From Gymnorhina tibicen (Eukaryota > Chordata > Aves > Passeriformes > Artamidae), in contig VXAZ01000560.1 of assembly GCA_013399875.1 (NCBI GenBank), positions 1,478,655 to 1,542,654 of the forward strand: a stretch of 64,000 nucleotides of DNA. Direction: 5' to 3'. The position numbers and the translations under genes are program-made. The notes beneath the pieces were generated by a model that had not been told where the DNA came from, did no database searches, and saw nothing but the letters and a program-made list of their open reading frames with translations. Below, piece after piece: positions 25,521 to 36,500 of the stretch. The first letter of the stretch is position 1. Every line of letters begins with the position of its first letter.

Positions 25521-28500
25521 GGAAGCCTAAATGAGGATTTTGGGATACCTCCAGCACAAGCGTACAGGAGGTTCTGACATTCACTGAGCTGTCTGTGGCA
25601 GATATTTGGGTCTCTCTGCAGCAGCAGCCCACAGATTTGTTGGGACACAATCCACCATCAACCCCCAAACCTTCCTTAGACCTTCACGAATGTGAGTCTC
25701 CATCTTTTTGTTACAAACTACACATTTTAATACTTAACACGTGAAGGCTACAATTCATGTTTCACATTGTAGGAACTGCTGAGTCCTGCTGTGAGGACCT
25801 CCCCAGCAATATTTATTTATAAACAAGTAAAATGAAAGATTTCCTGACAAGATCTCTTAAAAACTGTGCAGATGTCCAAAAGTGTATCAAACAGACATGA
25901 TATACAGAAGGCTGAAAGAGTTCTCAGTCAATCCACCTAAGAGAGTTGACACCTGTGTTTCTGAATAACATTATATTCTCATAAAATAACAGTAATTGGA
26001 GGGGGGGAATTATCTGACAAACTCTTTTTTCCTCATCCTCGTCTTCCTTTCTCCACACACCGATCATCTCTACTCAAACCCATTCCAATCTGCATTATTA
26101 TTTTTGCTTCTTTTAAGTACAATCATTGTTCCTAACTTCCACCTCCAGCTCAGTGGTATTCCTCCAGTTTAGCATGTTCCCATTCGCATGGTGTCAGCAG
26201 AAAGGGCTTCTTACTCCAGAAAAGCCATTGCATATGCAATAAACAAATAGCCTTTGACATCCTGGTTAATTATATCGGTTAGCGACAATCTCACATGCAT
26301 GAATGCTGTGCTAATGAAAACACTTTGGCATGCAAAGCAGGACCGATCAAGACATTGAAGTGTCCAAACCTGCAAACTATAAACAGCACAGCCCATGGAA
26401 TACATGGGCTTCACAGCTACCCTCAGGAAGAGCACGGATGGATGGCAACACAGTCGGGTCAGACTCTAAACAAGGCACAGTACAAGCCTTAGGTGCTGTA
26501 CAGTTTGATTTCACAGAAGGGAAGCCATAAATTAAGAATTTAATCCTGCACCACTGGTAAGAATGGTGATGAAGGCGGTGATGAAGGCTTCTTAGCAATA
26601 CAGCATCTCTGTGTCTTCTATAAAGCACTGGCGTGAGCACCTTGTGAAGAGCATGGACCCAACCACACCTCTTAAACTCCCAAACCAAGTGCTCTCCTGA
26701 ATCTCATTATCCATTTTCCTGCACTCCAACTGAGCTGGGCACAAAGCAGGACCTCCATCCTGGGCACTTCTTCTGCAGCCCACTTACCTCATCATGATGG
26801 TCCACCTTTGCCAAGGCTCCCAGCAGCCAGGCAGAGGAGCCTCAAGCCTTTCCCACCACTAATCCAGGATCGCTCCAAAACAGATCTTCTCGTGACAACC
26901 CCATTTCAACCTGCTCCAGAGGAGCAGCTGGGTGGCCAGGCTCCATGTCCCACCCCAGGAGCCATGCGGTGCCTCAGCCCTGGCGCACATGTGCTGTGCA
27001 GATGGACACGGAGCGTGCTGCTGCGGCGGCTCCGTGCGTGCTCCCTGCGCGCTCGCTGTGCAGCCAATTTGTATGTTTACCACAGCCATTTGTCCAAGAC
27101 TTCTGAATGTCTGCAGCCAAAAACACGGGGAAATGGGAAAAATGGAGGTGAAAAACCTCAGGAAGCATGTGCAAAGGAGCCAGAAGAAATGCAGTGATTG
27201 CCACCACCTTCCACATCCATGTGGTCAAGAGCCCTTTTGCAGCTGGATGAGGACTCATCCTCTGCACGAACGTGGGGACAACGCTGACTTCCCTCAGTGT
27301 CTCCATCTCTTTGGCCACACCAAACCCTTTTTCGTTTTCAGCCTTTCCTCTTCCAGCTACCCGGGCTCATCCCTCTCACCAAGACCTAATGTGGTCCAAA
27401 TCTATCCAAAAGAGAGAAAAACCACAGTCCTTGGAGAGCCGGTCTCCTTCCATCCAGTAACACTATGCAGAGCTAACCACAGCCGTAATGTACTGACAGT
27501 TAAACTGCTTTTATCTCTTTTCTTTTCCACAAAGTTCTCACACAATAATCCCCTGCCATATTTTTTACCAATAAAATACATGAATAGCTAATCTGGTGGC
27601 TAACTACAGTGATACGAGATCTTCCCTTATAATGACTTCCACAGTGAAATAACAAAACCCCTATCAAAGACAATCTTTTCATGGCTGTTAGGAAGACTGT
27701 CTCTACCCTTATGCTTGCCAAAAATTTGGTTTTGCCTCCCTTGTCCCCTCATATGACAGAGAAAATGGACTAACCCTAAATTTAGAATACACACATGATT
27801 ACCAAGCATTTAACAACAGAAAACTTCCCCTACATTGTTTAGCCTAGAGACATCCAAGCACCAGAGCCAAGGAATGTTCTTCCCCACCTCTTTTTAGCTA
27901 CAGATAAACCCCACGCACTGCAAAAGAGAAGTTTTTAATCAAAATTGGCACTTCTGAGCTTGCAGTTGGTGGCAGATCCCTTCTCCAATCACTGACGTCA
28001 CGTAGGACTGTGGCAGCAAGGGAGAGCCATGGAGGCTACGAGCAAAGCTGTGCTGGGTTTTGGCACTGGCCTAGCAATCCTAAAAAGCAGTTTGGTGTTT
28101 ACAAACCAAGGCTGAGCTGTGCCCAGCTCTGGTGTGCCGGGCAGAGAGCGGGAGTGAGGATGCTCCGGGCCATGTGCTGGAGTGCGAGCACAGGCAGCGA
28201 TCCCTGCCGCTGACAGCACTGCCAGCACCCTGGCTGCAAAGTTTAAAATGGATTTAAAAAGTGCCCAAAGTTGTAAAAGTATTTCAGAAGTGCCAAACCC
28301 CTTGCTTGGTGTCTGTAAGCTTCTTCGTTTACCAGACACTTCAGCCCCACTCATCTGCCCCTGTCCCAGTCCCTAACAGCTCCTGGAAAGCTGCACATAG
28401 AAGATGGTAGCCAAAAAAACCCACAGCCATGGGTAGCCCTTATGCTGCTGGAGGATTTTCCAAGGATGGAGAGGGCTGTGGGGCTTGGGCAGGAGGACAT

Positions 28501-29330
28501 GGGGTAGATGCCAAGGCCAGCACACCAAGGGGTCCCAAAGCAAACCCCAAGGGAGCTGCAGAGCTGGCAGGGGACTGAAGAGGTCTCGGAGAGCTGAGCA
28601 GGGAGATCTTCCAGTTCACAGAAAGAAACATCTGTGCAAACCGCATCATAAAAAGCCCTGTACAAACTCCACCATTGCCAGCGGGCTTGGGGAGATGAAG
28701 GCTTACGATGAGGACCCAGGGCAAGGCCAGCATCTCAAGGAGAGGTCACCTGCACAGTGAGCCCAGTGGGCACTTCTACTGATCGTGACTAATAACCAGG
28801 GACAAGGGGAGCTTTGCGGCCCTGAGCAGCCCCAGCCCAGGTGCTGTTCTCCTACACAGAAAGTGTTTTTGTGGGTTTGCCAATATTGCAAAACCACGGC
28901 GTACGCTGGGTGAGAAACTGGAACCCTGTCCGTGGTCAGTGTGTGAGGCGCTCCCAGAGCTGAAGGAGGCTCTTGTGCCCTCCCCTGTTTCGGGCCACAT
29001 CTTCCCAAACCCCTTTCACATCAGACAGATGCTTCTGCCTATGGTTTCGCGGGCAACACAAGAACCTAAAGCACTTGGGAGGATGGTGGCTCATTACAGC
29101 AGGAACTTGGGTTCTCCAGAGGTAATTTACTGCAGGGAAGGACTTCCTGGCCATGGCCAGACCAGGAGGACTTTTAAATTACTTTCTTTATGAACCCAGC
29201 TCTGGAGGCTGGACCAGTCATGCATCATTGAAGCAGCTCTTCTGAGTCCTAGATCACCAGGTCATCAGGCCAGGTGGCTGGGAATGCCATGCCACTATCT
29301 CAACAGGGAAAGACTTAAGGAAAGTTCATT
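25521..29330. other. Intronic block, no gene
   Basis: Mixed sequence. 25690-26350 is AT-rich and repeat-free. 26.8-27.5 kb and 28.0-29.1 kb are GC-rich with overlapping open frames on both strands (the longest is 219 codons at 26932-27591). None shows domains or splice context, so they are treated as chance frames. Confidence 0.45.
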
Positions 29331-29575
29331 CTAATTAATTAAAATTGTGAATTTAAAGTGGATTAATTAAACTGCATTAAATCCCTGTGTAAACTCCTCA
29401 CTCAGACTTTAAAGTGTCTTTATTAAATTGCTAAAGCAAAATTCAGCTAAACCAAATTAAGGCTGTTTCATTTCTAAATGACAGTGTCTACACAAGGATG
29501 TAATGCAGTTTAGATAATCCACTTTAAAAGTTATTTCACATCCATTTCAATTGTCCCCGTGTAGACAAGCCCGAG
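29331..29575. mobile_element. Fold-back DNA-transposon relic (MITE-like)
   Basis: The arm TTAAAGTGGATTAATTAAAC (29353-29372), followed by TGCATTAAATCCCTGTGTAAAC, is mirrored on the opposite strand by 29483-29527 (read in reverse: TTTTAAAGTGGATTATCTAA then ACTGCATTACATCCTTGTGTAGAC). The right edge reads GTGTAGACAAGCCC, that is, GGGCTTGTCTACAC reversed. A second inner stem joins AATTGCTAAAGC and CAGCTAAACC around 29430-29455. This matches the style of old non-autonomous DNA elements in amniotes with TTGTCTACAC ends, probably hAT-like. The exact family is not known to me. Confidence 0.65.
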
Positions 29576-29703
29576 GAATCCTGTCGCTCATGAGCCTGTG
29601 TACAAATATGGGTAACAACAGGACCTTTTTGAGATTGCCTTTTTAGGAGATTATTTCCAAATATCCTCATGGACAAGAGAGCAAAGAATTGATTGAGCAA
29701 AGA

Positions 29704-29990
29704 GGGGTTGTTTACAGGGCATGGAGTGGCAGGACAAGGGGGAATGGCTTTAACTGAAAGAAGGCAGCTTTGGATTAGATTATTAGGGAAAAATTCTTCC
29801 CTCTGCGGGTGGGGAGGCCCTGGCACAGGTTGCCCAGAGAAACTGTGGCTGCTCCATCCCTGGAAGTGTCCAAGGCCAAGCTGGATGGGGCTTGGAGCAA
29901 CCTGGGCCAGTAGAAGGTGTCCCTGCCCATGGCAGGGGTGGAACTGGATGGACTTTGAGTTCCCTTCCAACCGAAACCACTCTGTGATTT
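29704..29990 (+). mobile_element. CR1 LINE 3'-end fragment
   Basis: Starts near GGGTTGTTTACAGGGCATGG, then GGACAAGGGGGAATGGCTTT, GGTGGGGAGGCCCTGGCACA, AGTGTCCAAGGCCAAGCTGG, and ends TTCCCTTCCAACCGAAACCA CTCTGTGATTTT. Same subfamily style as the 19.6-kb copy but extending further 5'. No coding region. Confidence 0.95.
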
Positions 29991-31059
29991 TCAGTGGGAA
30001 TGGGGCAGGGAAGAACAGCACTCATCCATGGGCTCACAGGGCGCAGCAGGACAAACATCCCTGGGAGATGGGGAGATGTGGCGGAAAGAAAGGGATATGC
30101 ACAGCCAGGACACGCAAACGCGATTGTGCGAAGTAGCTCGGACCATATCGCAGCGAGATGTTTCTGTTCCCAAGAGGGAAAAGTGGAGTTTAAGGATGAA
30201 ACAGTGGAGATGAGGAAAATGGGTGGTGCTGGGCATGATGTCTGTAGTAGGTGCAGAGAGATGGCGCATTCACAAGTCACGGTGATGCTGGCACCGGGGC
30301 ATGCAGAGGCATTCCCTAATCCCACTGAAGCTGCCGAGTGGGATGGGGGGAGCAGCCTCAGACCCCTTCCCCAAGTGAGGCCATACCCACGGCCTTCTGG
30401 CAGCAAGGAGAGGACTCTGGCTGCATTTGGCAAAGTTGATGGATTAGGGGCATCCATGGAGCCCACTGGGATCGGCACAAGGCAGCCTGTGGGACGGCAG
30501 CACTGAGGGTCTCCTCTCGGCCAGCAGAATCACAACCCCTCAGCTTTGCAGGGAACACCCATCAATGTGCAAAAATATATTTTGGGGGAGCTGAGAGAAA
30601 GCCCTAGGGTGTTCAGGTTTTGGAAGGGCCCTTTGTCCCCACGCTCTGGGCAGCTGCAGAAGGCAAAGGGTTAAGGAAGCCCTGTGGTTTACAGTTGAGT
30701 AGCAGCCGCAGCACAGACCTTCGCAGGGAGGCTGGAGAGGCTGGAATAACTGCTGGCTGGAGCTGCAGCACGTCCAGAGGCAACGGCAATAAAAACAGAG
30801 TGGATTACATCCCTTTAGAAACCCTCCGGAAAAAAAAAAAAAAAAAGAGGAAAGCAATTAAACCTGGGCTTTTTGTTGTTGGGTTTCGCCAGAAAGCGCA
30901 AACCACAGATTCTGTCTGTTGGCTGCTTTTTGATAAGCTCTGCTCCAAACACAATGCTAATGAGCGTAAGGGACATCCTCTGCGTGGGGCGGCTGCTTGA
31001 CCGCATTTTGTCTGCATGTGGCTGATTTCCTCACCCACTGCCAAGCCCCGTGGCATCGC
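29991..31059. other. Intronic block, no gene
   Basis: GC-balanced DNA with overlapping frames on both strands (170 codons plus at 29994-30506, 231 codons minus at 29783-30478 running into CR1). A 17-A run lies at 30830-30846, four bases before the 36-bp repeat at 30851. Confidence 0.45.
30851..30886. repeat. 36-bp dispersed repeat, copy 1
   Basis: Starts AAAGCAATTAAACCTGGGCT and ends TTTTTGTTGTTGGGTTT. It is identical over 36 bases to 33050-33085, in the same orientation, 2.2 kb away. It follows a 17-A run and GAGG. Confidence 0.93.
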
Positions 31060-31235
31060 TCCCTGCCGGGGCTTTTCCTTCGGCTCCTCGCCTCGCCGCC
31101 CGGCCTCGGTCGTTCCCCCAACCCGCGTGAGTCAGCAGCAACCGAAGGAAAGGGCTGAGGGGGGAACAAACACGCCGGCGCCTGGGAACTCTCCCTCCCA
31201 AGCGTTGCAGGGTCGCTGCGCGCTGCCCATGTGAG
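31060..31235. other. Short CpG-rich block
   Basis: Dense CpG: CTTCGGCTCCTCGCCTCGCC, GCCCGGCCTCGGTCGTT, ACACGCCGGCGCC. It also contains CGTGAGTCAGCAG, a MARE/AP-1-like TGAGTCAGCA. It lies beside the AT-rich candidate block at 31.26 kb and could be an orphan CpG island. Confidence 0.4.
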
Positions 31236-31254
31236 CTCTGGAGCAGGGACGGGC

Positions 31255-31760
31255 GGCTTCTGAGCTCTTTTCATATTAACACCATATGATTATTTTGTTT
31301 TCCTGGTTGATCCCAAAGTCCACCCAGCTCCTGGTGTTAATTTGCCCTTTGCCAAAGACGGAGCTGCCTGCTTTTATACTGCTGGGCTCTTTACAAACCC
31401 ACTGGTGACTGCTTTCCCAAGGCATCTACTGGGTTGCGTATAATTCCTCTAATTAAATGTAAAGGAGAGATGGTTTGGTGGAGCACCATTCCATCATTTT
31501 CCCTCTCGCTTCACGCTGTGGACTTTAATGAGGACCTAAAACACCATCTTGACTTGGCTTTAGTTTCAGGCCAGATGAGCTTTGCTTGTTAAGACGGTCT
31601 TTGCTTGTCAGGAAAAATAGCTTTATTAAGGTCATGTAACGCGGAGGGTTTGATTAAAGCTAATCAAGGAAGAAAACCAGACCGGAGCGGTGCAAATCAA
31701 ACTTACTGCGACATGTTTAACATAACTTCACCTCGCCTATCTGTTGAAAGCAGACAGAAG
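31255..31760. promoter_or_regulatory. Candidate conserved non-coding block
   Basis: Repeat-free AT-rich DNA with CATATGATTATTTTG near 31282, an AATTAAATG stretch near 31450, and the perfect inverted repeat TTGATTA-AAGC-TAATCAA at 31650-31667, a homeodomain/PBX-type double site. The neighbouring word AAGGTCATGTAA near 31629 resembles a nuclear receptor half-site. Enhancer-like by motif density only. Confidence 0.35.
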
Positions 31761-31807
31761 TAAGATCAGGTTACCCAGAAGAATGCCTGAGCTGGGGGAG
31801 CGCGTAG

Positions 31808-32150
31808 AGCGCCGTACAACATCGTGTAGCGCCGTACAGCATCCTATAGCGCCCTACAACGTTGTGTGGCACCGTAGGTAGTGTAGCACTGTACATTTAC
31901 AGCACTGTACCACCCTGTGCAGCGCTGTGCAACGTCCTGTAGCACCGTACAGCGTCATGCAGCACTGCACAACATCGTGTAGCGCTGTAGGTGATGTAGC
32001 ACTGCACACTGTACGGCGCTGCACAGCACCATGCAGCCCCACACAGCGCCATATGGCACTGCACGGTGCCATATAGCCGTGTGCGGTGCCACGCAGCACC
32101 ATAGGGCCTCACACAGCACCGCACGGCTCTGTGCAGCACCGTGCACGTGC
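31808..32150. repeat. Degenerate 20-bp minisatellite, about 17 units
   Basis: Tandem array whose unit resembles AGCGCCGTACAACATCGTGT. Clear 20-bp units start at 31808, 31828, 31848, 31901, 31921, 31941, 31961, 32025, 32045, 32065 and 32115. Shortened units of 12-18 bp lie between. A higher-order period of about 113 bp links 31848-31900 with 31961-32012. It is GC-rich and opens long Cys/His/Ala-rich frames on the minus strand that have no coding meaning. Confidence 0.92.
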
Positions 32151-34769
32151 AGCTTAACCCACGCAGGGCTTCCCGGGAGCGACCCGGCCAACTCCAGCCC
32201 TGCCAACTCCGCTCCCAATCCTCGTTAGCCGGGCTCTCCCGGCACAGGGTAATTGCCACGCGGTGGAGCGGAGGCGGCCGGGCTGCCCTGGAATGCTCAC
32301 CGTGCCAGCTGCTAATCCAGAGGGGTTCTACACCTAAATAATGGGGCACGGCTGCAAGGGCCGTGCCCTCAACAGAAAGAGACCCCATCCCTGAGGTTCC
32401 TCTGGGCTGTTTTGTCAAGGGGATGGGAGTTTTACAGAAAACGCAGGGGTGTTTTTCACATCCAGAGGGCTGTCCCATCACTGAGACTCATCATGGAGGC
32501 GCCTCCGTTTTGGATTTACTGGATATATTTTTCCACATTTTCCTCCAGGGAGCCTACAGCTGGGAGCTTGCCCTGCTTCCTCTGTGCACACCAACCACTG
32601 GGCTCCTTGCTTTTACTTTTACTTTGGTTTTAGTATGTGGTGTCAACAGATACAGTCAGGGCGGTCCGAGAAAATCATTTGGGACAGACAGGGAAAAAAC
32701 AAACTAGGTGCTGGTTCGTAATTTTGGAGATTTCCTGAGAAACCTACAGCTCCAGTCAGCAGCCGAACACCATCGGCCAGGCCCTCGAGCTCCTTTGACT
32801 GCAAAACATCCATGCTTTGGAAAACAGGGATGAGCTCAAGCCTTCTGCACACGCAGAGACCGAGGGACATTGTCCCATCTGGTGAGGTCTGGGTCCTGCT
32901 GAACAGTCCCCCAGCTGCCAAAAGTAAAACTGCCAATCCAATCGCCTCCACTTTTTGGTTTTCTCCTGAGCCCCTGGGTGGAAGGAAAACCCTGACGGAT
33001 GTTTGAGACGCGGGCAGATTAAGCCGCAAGGTACAAGCTCTCACAAGCAAAAGCAATTAAACCTGGGCTTTTTGTTGTTGGGTTTTTTTTTTCAAGAGAC
33101 AAGTTAGAAACTCGGCGCTGTGGAAGGGGCTTTTTAAGGATAATTTTCTCCAGAGAAGTTCAGGAACTCCAAACATACACAGGGATATCCTGCTTAGGAC
33201 AAGGCTCTGCATTAAAAAAACACAGTCTAAACAAAAACGTGGGACTACTCCCCTGCTCCAGCCCTGCCGCTCGGCGAAGGATGGACAGGAAATTACCAGC
33301 AGTGGCACGGGGGCTGCTGCCAAGAGGCAGCGCGGAAACAAAAGACCCTCTATTGTGTAGGAAAACCTGACATCCATCCCTTCTGCTATGCTCTGAACTC
33401 CCATAAACCTTTCCTGTGAGATATGATTTGTGGGAGCTTTCCACATTTCCAGTGCCCTGCGTTGTGCCCCCTCCGGCACATGCAAGTGGGATCTGCATCG
33501 ACACCGAGCTTCACAACGCTGCCAGCCTCTGAAAGCCTGGATTTCTCCCGATTTCTTCTCCTCCTCCTCCTGCAGCCACCCCACAAACTGCTATTAAGAA
33601 AGTAAATGAGATATTTGCCCTGTCGCAAGGCAGCAGCAGCCCCGTATTGCACAAAGGGCTCGATTCTGTCCTCCTTCAGAACAAAATAAGGCGCTTTTCT
33701 TTGGTAAAACAGTATTATTTTATATTTCCCCATTTCTTTTCGAAGCCGTACACTGTAATTGACTAACGGGTCACTCTCAATTAATTATATTTAACAAGTA
33801 GAAGCTGCAGAGCAACGCTCCCTCCCCCAAATTATGTCCTTTGGTTATTTAAATAGGTGCAAGTAGAGGGATGGGAGAAGGAACAAGTCGGTAAAGTATC
33901 AGCTGTGGAAGTTTGTTGGGAACTTTCCAAAACCCTACATCTGCTTGGCAACAGCTCAGAAAGGGATATGGTTACTCTTTTAACAGTAACACAGCTTTCC
34001 CAGGCTACAATATATGAAAAACAGCTTACCCCGGAGCAGGGAAGGGCCAAGAGAGAGCTGCAAACTCCCCCCGGCCCCACCGTGGGACCCCATCACCTCC
34101 CCAGAGCCAGTCAGGGACCAGGAAAAATGCTGTCCTTGGATATGGGAGCCCTCCCAAACTCCTCCCCAGCACCCTGGGGTGGGCTGTGCAGGAACGACTC
34201 GGGGCTGGAGAGGGGGCTCCTGTTCCAACTTTTTGGGGGGAGAATCACAGCATGGCTCTTGTCAGCGTAAGCCTTCGTTCACCACAAACAACACATCTAA
34301 AGGCACTGTTTATAATTATAGCATTAATTGATCTCTCATTTATTTTTTTCCAGCTGCTAATTAGAGAGATAATATCTCGGGTGCTTTACGAGCGTTAGAA
34401 GACTTCAGCTTGCATGGAGATACTTCTGCCGAGGAAAGCAGAGGTGGATGGAGCAGGGAGCAATCGCTCCGCAAAGAGAAATGATTTACCACAGTTGGGT
34501 GCATTTTTTATATTTTAATTAATCTTGCTTTAGTCCAAAAAAAAAAAAAAAAAAAGAAAAGAAATAACAACTTCCCACAGCCTGTTCTGCGATACGAGGG
34601 CAGGGAGGCATTAGGAAGATTTAGTGCCTCTGCCGGGTCAGGAAAACACGGGAAAAAATCAGAAAGTAAAAACAATAGTGTGGGAGAAAGGGGGAGAGCG
34701 TTTGGCACGGGATAAGACACCTCTCCGTGGCACAGGGAGCAGGACGAGGCTGTCCCAGCTCTCCCGCAC
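32151..34769. other. Intronic block, no gene
   Basis: Unique sequence with a CTCCTCCTCCTCCTG repeat near 33549, AT-rich stretches 33700-33860 and 34300-34400 (CTAATTAGAGAGATAAT) and a 19-A run at 34537-34555. Several overlapping frames up to 175 codons (33057-33584 minus) carry no recognisable domain. Confidence 0.45.
33050..33085. repeat. 36-bp dispersed repeat, copy 2
   Basis: Exact copy of 30851-30886. Here the shared part runs on into a T-tract (to 33092) then CAAGAGAC. The sequences flanking the two copies do not otherwise match. Confidence 0.93.
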
Positions 34770-34955
34770 CACGAGGGGTCTGCAGGGAGCATCCCGGCGC
34801 CCCGACACCCGTCCTGGAGGCCACGGGCTCGGCACGCTGCCGTGGCTCCTCCGAGGGCCGGGATCCTTGCCGGGGCGGAGGGAACACGCGTCGAGATGTG
34901 GTTTTACAACTAGGTGAAAGTTCTCGCAGCGGCAGGACGCGCGGCTGGCACTGCC
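34770..34955. other. Short CpG-rich block
   Basis: CpG-dense DNA with CATCCCGGCGCCCCGACACC, GGGCTCGGCACGCTGCCGTGG, GGGGCGGAGGG (an Sp1-type GC box), AACACGCGTCGAG and GGACGCGCGGCTGG. It may be an orphan CpG island. No first exon is recognisable. Confidence 0.4.
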
Positions 34956-35115
34956 TGGTGTGACCCATTTCTCAAATAATTACAGCCTGAGTCACAAACC
35001 TGTTAAGACCCAATTAACAAAAATGTTATGCATCAGTGATGCGTGTTTTGTCCATAACTTTTAATTCCACAGTTTTTCCAAGTAAATTCTCTCTCTTTAT
35101 TTTCTAGTCATTAAA
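34956..35115. promoter_or_regulatory. Candidate conserved non-coding block
   Basis: AT-rich, beginning just after the CpG-rich block: AAATAATTACAGCCTGAGTC, CCCAATTAACAAAAATG and TTATGCATCAGTGATGCGTG, with ATGCATCA..TGATGCGT giving a partial palindrome. Composition and homeodomain words suggest a regulatory element. Confidence 0.28.
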
Positions 35116-35859
35116 TCCCCTCCCCTGGGTGCGAGCGGTTGCCTTCCCATTGTGTTGCGAAAGGGTTAGCGGGCCAAGAAGTCAGAAGGAAAAGGGTGTC
35201 ATTACTTCTTGCCACTTTGTGGTGGGGAAAAAAATTCGGAAAAAAAATTAGAAGTAAACTCTTGCTGCTCCCAAAGCCAGCACGAAGCCCTGGAGACGCC
35301 CCAGGGAGGGTGAGGGGTCAGGCTGTGCTCAGCCGGGGGTGATGGTGAGGAAGGGCCTGGCTCTGTCCTGGCCTGTGCAGACGAGGGGAGGCAGTGGAGA
35401 GGATTTTATTTGGCAGATGGGTGCAGCTATTGAGCTTATGCAGTAGTGGGTTTTTGGCTGCCCGAGTGGGTAGCCTGTTGTTTACTGTTTATGGATTTGT
35501 CAGTTTTAATTATTGTGAAGTGCCCAGATGCTCTGGCGGCCAGTGCCATAAGCATTTAGGGAGCAAATATATAATGAAATGCACTTGAAAACATCTCTGC
35601 TTCCTCCCATCCCTCTCCTGCCCAGCTCCCGGGATGCCCCACGACACCAAACACAGGCTCTCCCGGGCGCACCGTGGCCGTGCAGGACTGCGGGGCACGC
35701 AGTGCTCCCACCGTTCCAGGGCTGTCCTGCGCTCTTCCACCTTGGAGCCGCAGCTCCATCAGCACTATCCCCGCAGCAAACACAGGCTGCCGGCACCGGG
35801 GGCCCCTCGGATCCGCGTTTCACCGTTCCTACCCCACTGCAGGCCCCGGGCGTGCAAAT
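35116..35859. other. Intronic block, no gene
   Basis: Mixed composition, GC-rich from 35600 to 35850 with overlapping frames on both strands. No recognisable exon or repeat. Confidence 0.45.
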
Positions 35860-35884
35860 CTGGAAGCAGATCTGCTTCCTTGCA

Positions 35885-35922
<38 letters not shown>

Positions 35923-36026
35923 CCCCTCTCTTTTTTTGGGTTTTTTTGTCTTTTNNNNNNNNNNNNNNNNNNNNNNNNNCTGGAAGCAGTTCTGCTTCCT
36001 TGCTCCTTTTTTTTTTTTTTTTTTTT
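35860..36026. repeat. 120-bp-spaced duplicate flanking an assembly gap in poly-T
   Basis: CTGGAAGCAGATCTGCTTCC (35860-35879), TTGCACC and 36 T are followed by T-rich DNA and 25 N (35955-35979). Immediately after the N, CTGGAAGCAGTTCTGCTTCC (35980-35999), TTGCTCC and 20 T follow. The two edges match except for two substitutions, 120 bases apart. This is either a real tandem duplication or the same locus placed on both sides of a gap. Confidence 0.9.
35955..35979. other. Assembly gap (25 N)
   Basis: Twenty-five N bounded by T-rich sequence on the left and by the second copy of the CTGGAAGCAG block on the right. Open frames through it are artificial. Confidence 0.98.
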
Positions 36027-36060
36027 CTTTTTTTTCTTTTACCGTCCATCTTTTTAAGGT

Positions 36061-36500
36061 TATTGGACTCTGTTTTCTATAACGAGGTTACGTGCATGGC
36101 AAATAGCATAAATGCATCCCAGACGGGGCCGGTGAGGAATGCTCCCCCCGGTTACACATGTACTTTTCATCTGCGGTCGCGGGGCTGCGAGTGGCCGTCT
36201 CCAAGAGCGCCGTAGCCCGCTCCTTCCTGACTCCATTGTAATCCATATTCCTCCTCCCTACGCGAAATGCTGCGCTAGATAAATTCCACTGTATTTCAGA
36301 AAGTTTTCCACAGCTCCTTAAGTGTTTCCATATGACACTGGGCTCTACAGGTAACTTGAGTTAAAGCCATTCCTTAAGCAAAACTCCCTGTAAAATTTTC
36401 CACTATCTCAGCAGTACTCTATGTGCTGTCATTAAAGCAGAGCACATATATTTCGGAGCAGGATTTGCCGCGATGTCGGATTGCTTGGTGAGCCCCAATT
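36061..36500. promoter_or_regulatory. Candidate conserved non-coding block
   Basis: Repeat-free sequence with GGTTACGTGCATGGCAAATA, CATTGTAATCCATATTCC and GCGCTAGATAAATTCC. It includes a bicoid/OTX-type TAATCC word near 36239. It is offered as a weak regulatory candidate only. Confidence 0.22.

Noticed and set aside
26932..27591. 219-codon plus-strand open frame with many Cys
   Set aside because: Cysteines are irregular with no zinc-finger spacing. Other frames and the opposite strand are open over the same GC-rich stretch.
29783..30478. 231-codon minus-strand open frame
   Set aside because: The C-terminal third is the reverse reading of the CR1 3' end (the same peptide style appears at 19.6 kb). 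The rest has no family features.
31854..32481. Cys/His/Ala-rich minus-strand frames up to 194 codons
   Set aside because: They are translations of the 20-bp minisatellite. The periodic peptide reflects the DNA repeat, not a protein.
35579..36215. Long plus-strand frames of 127-193 codons
   Set aside because: They run through poly-T (Phe runs) and the 25-N gap, so the reading is artificial.
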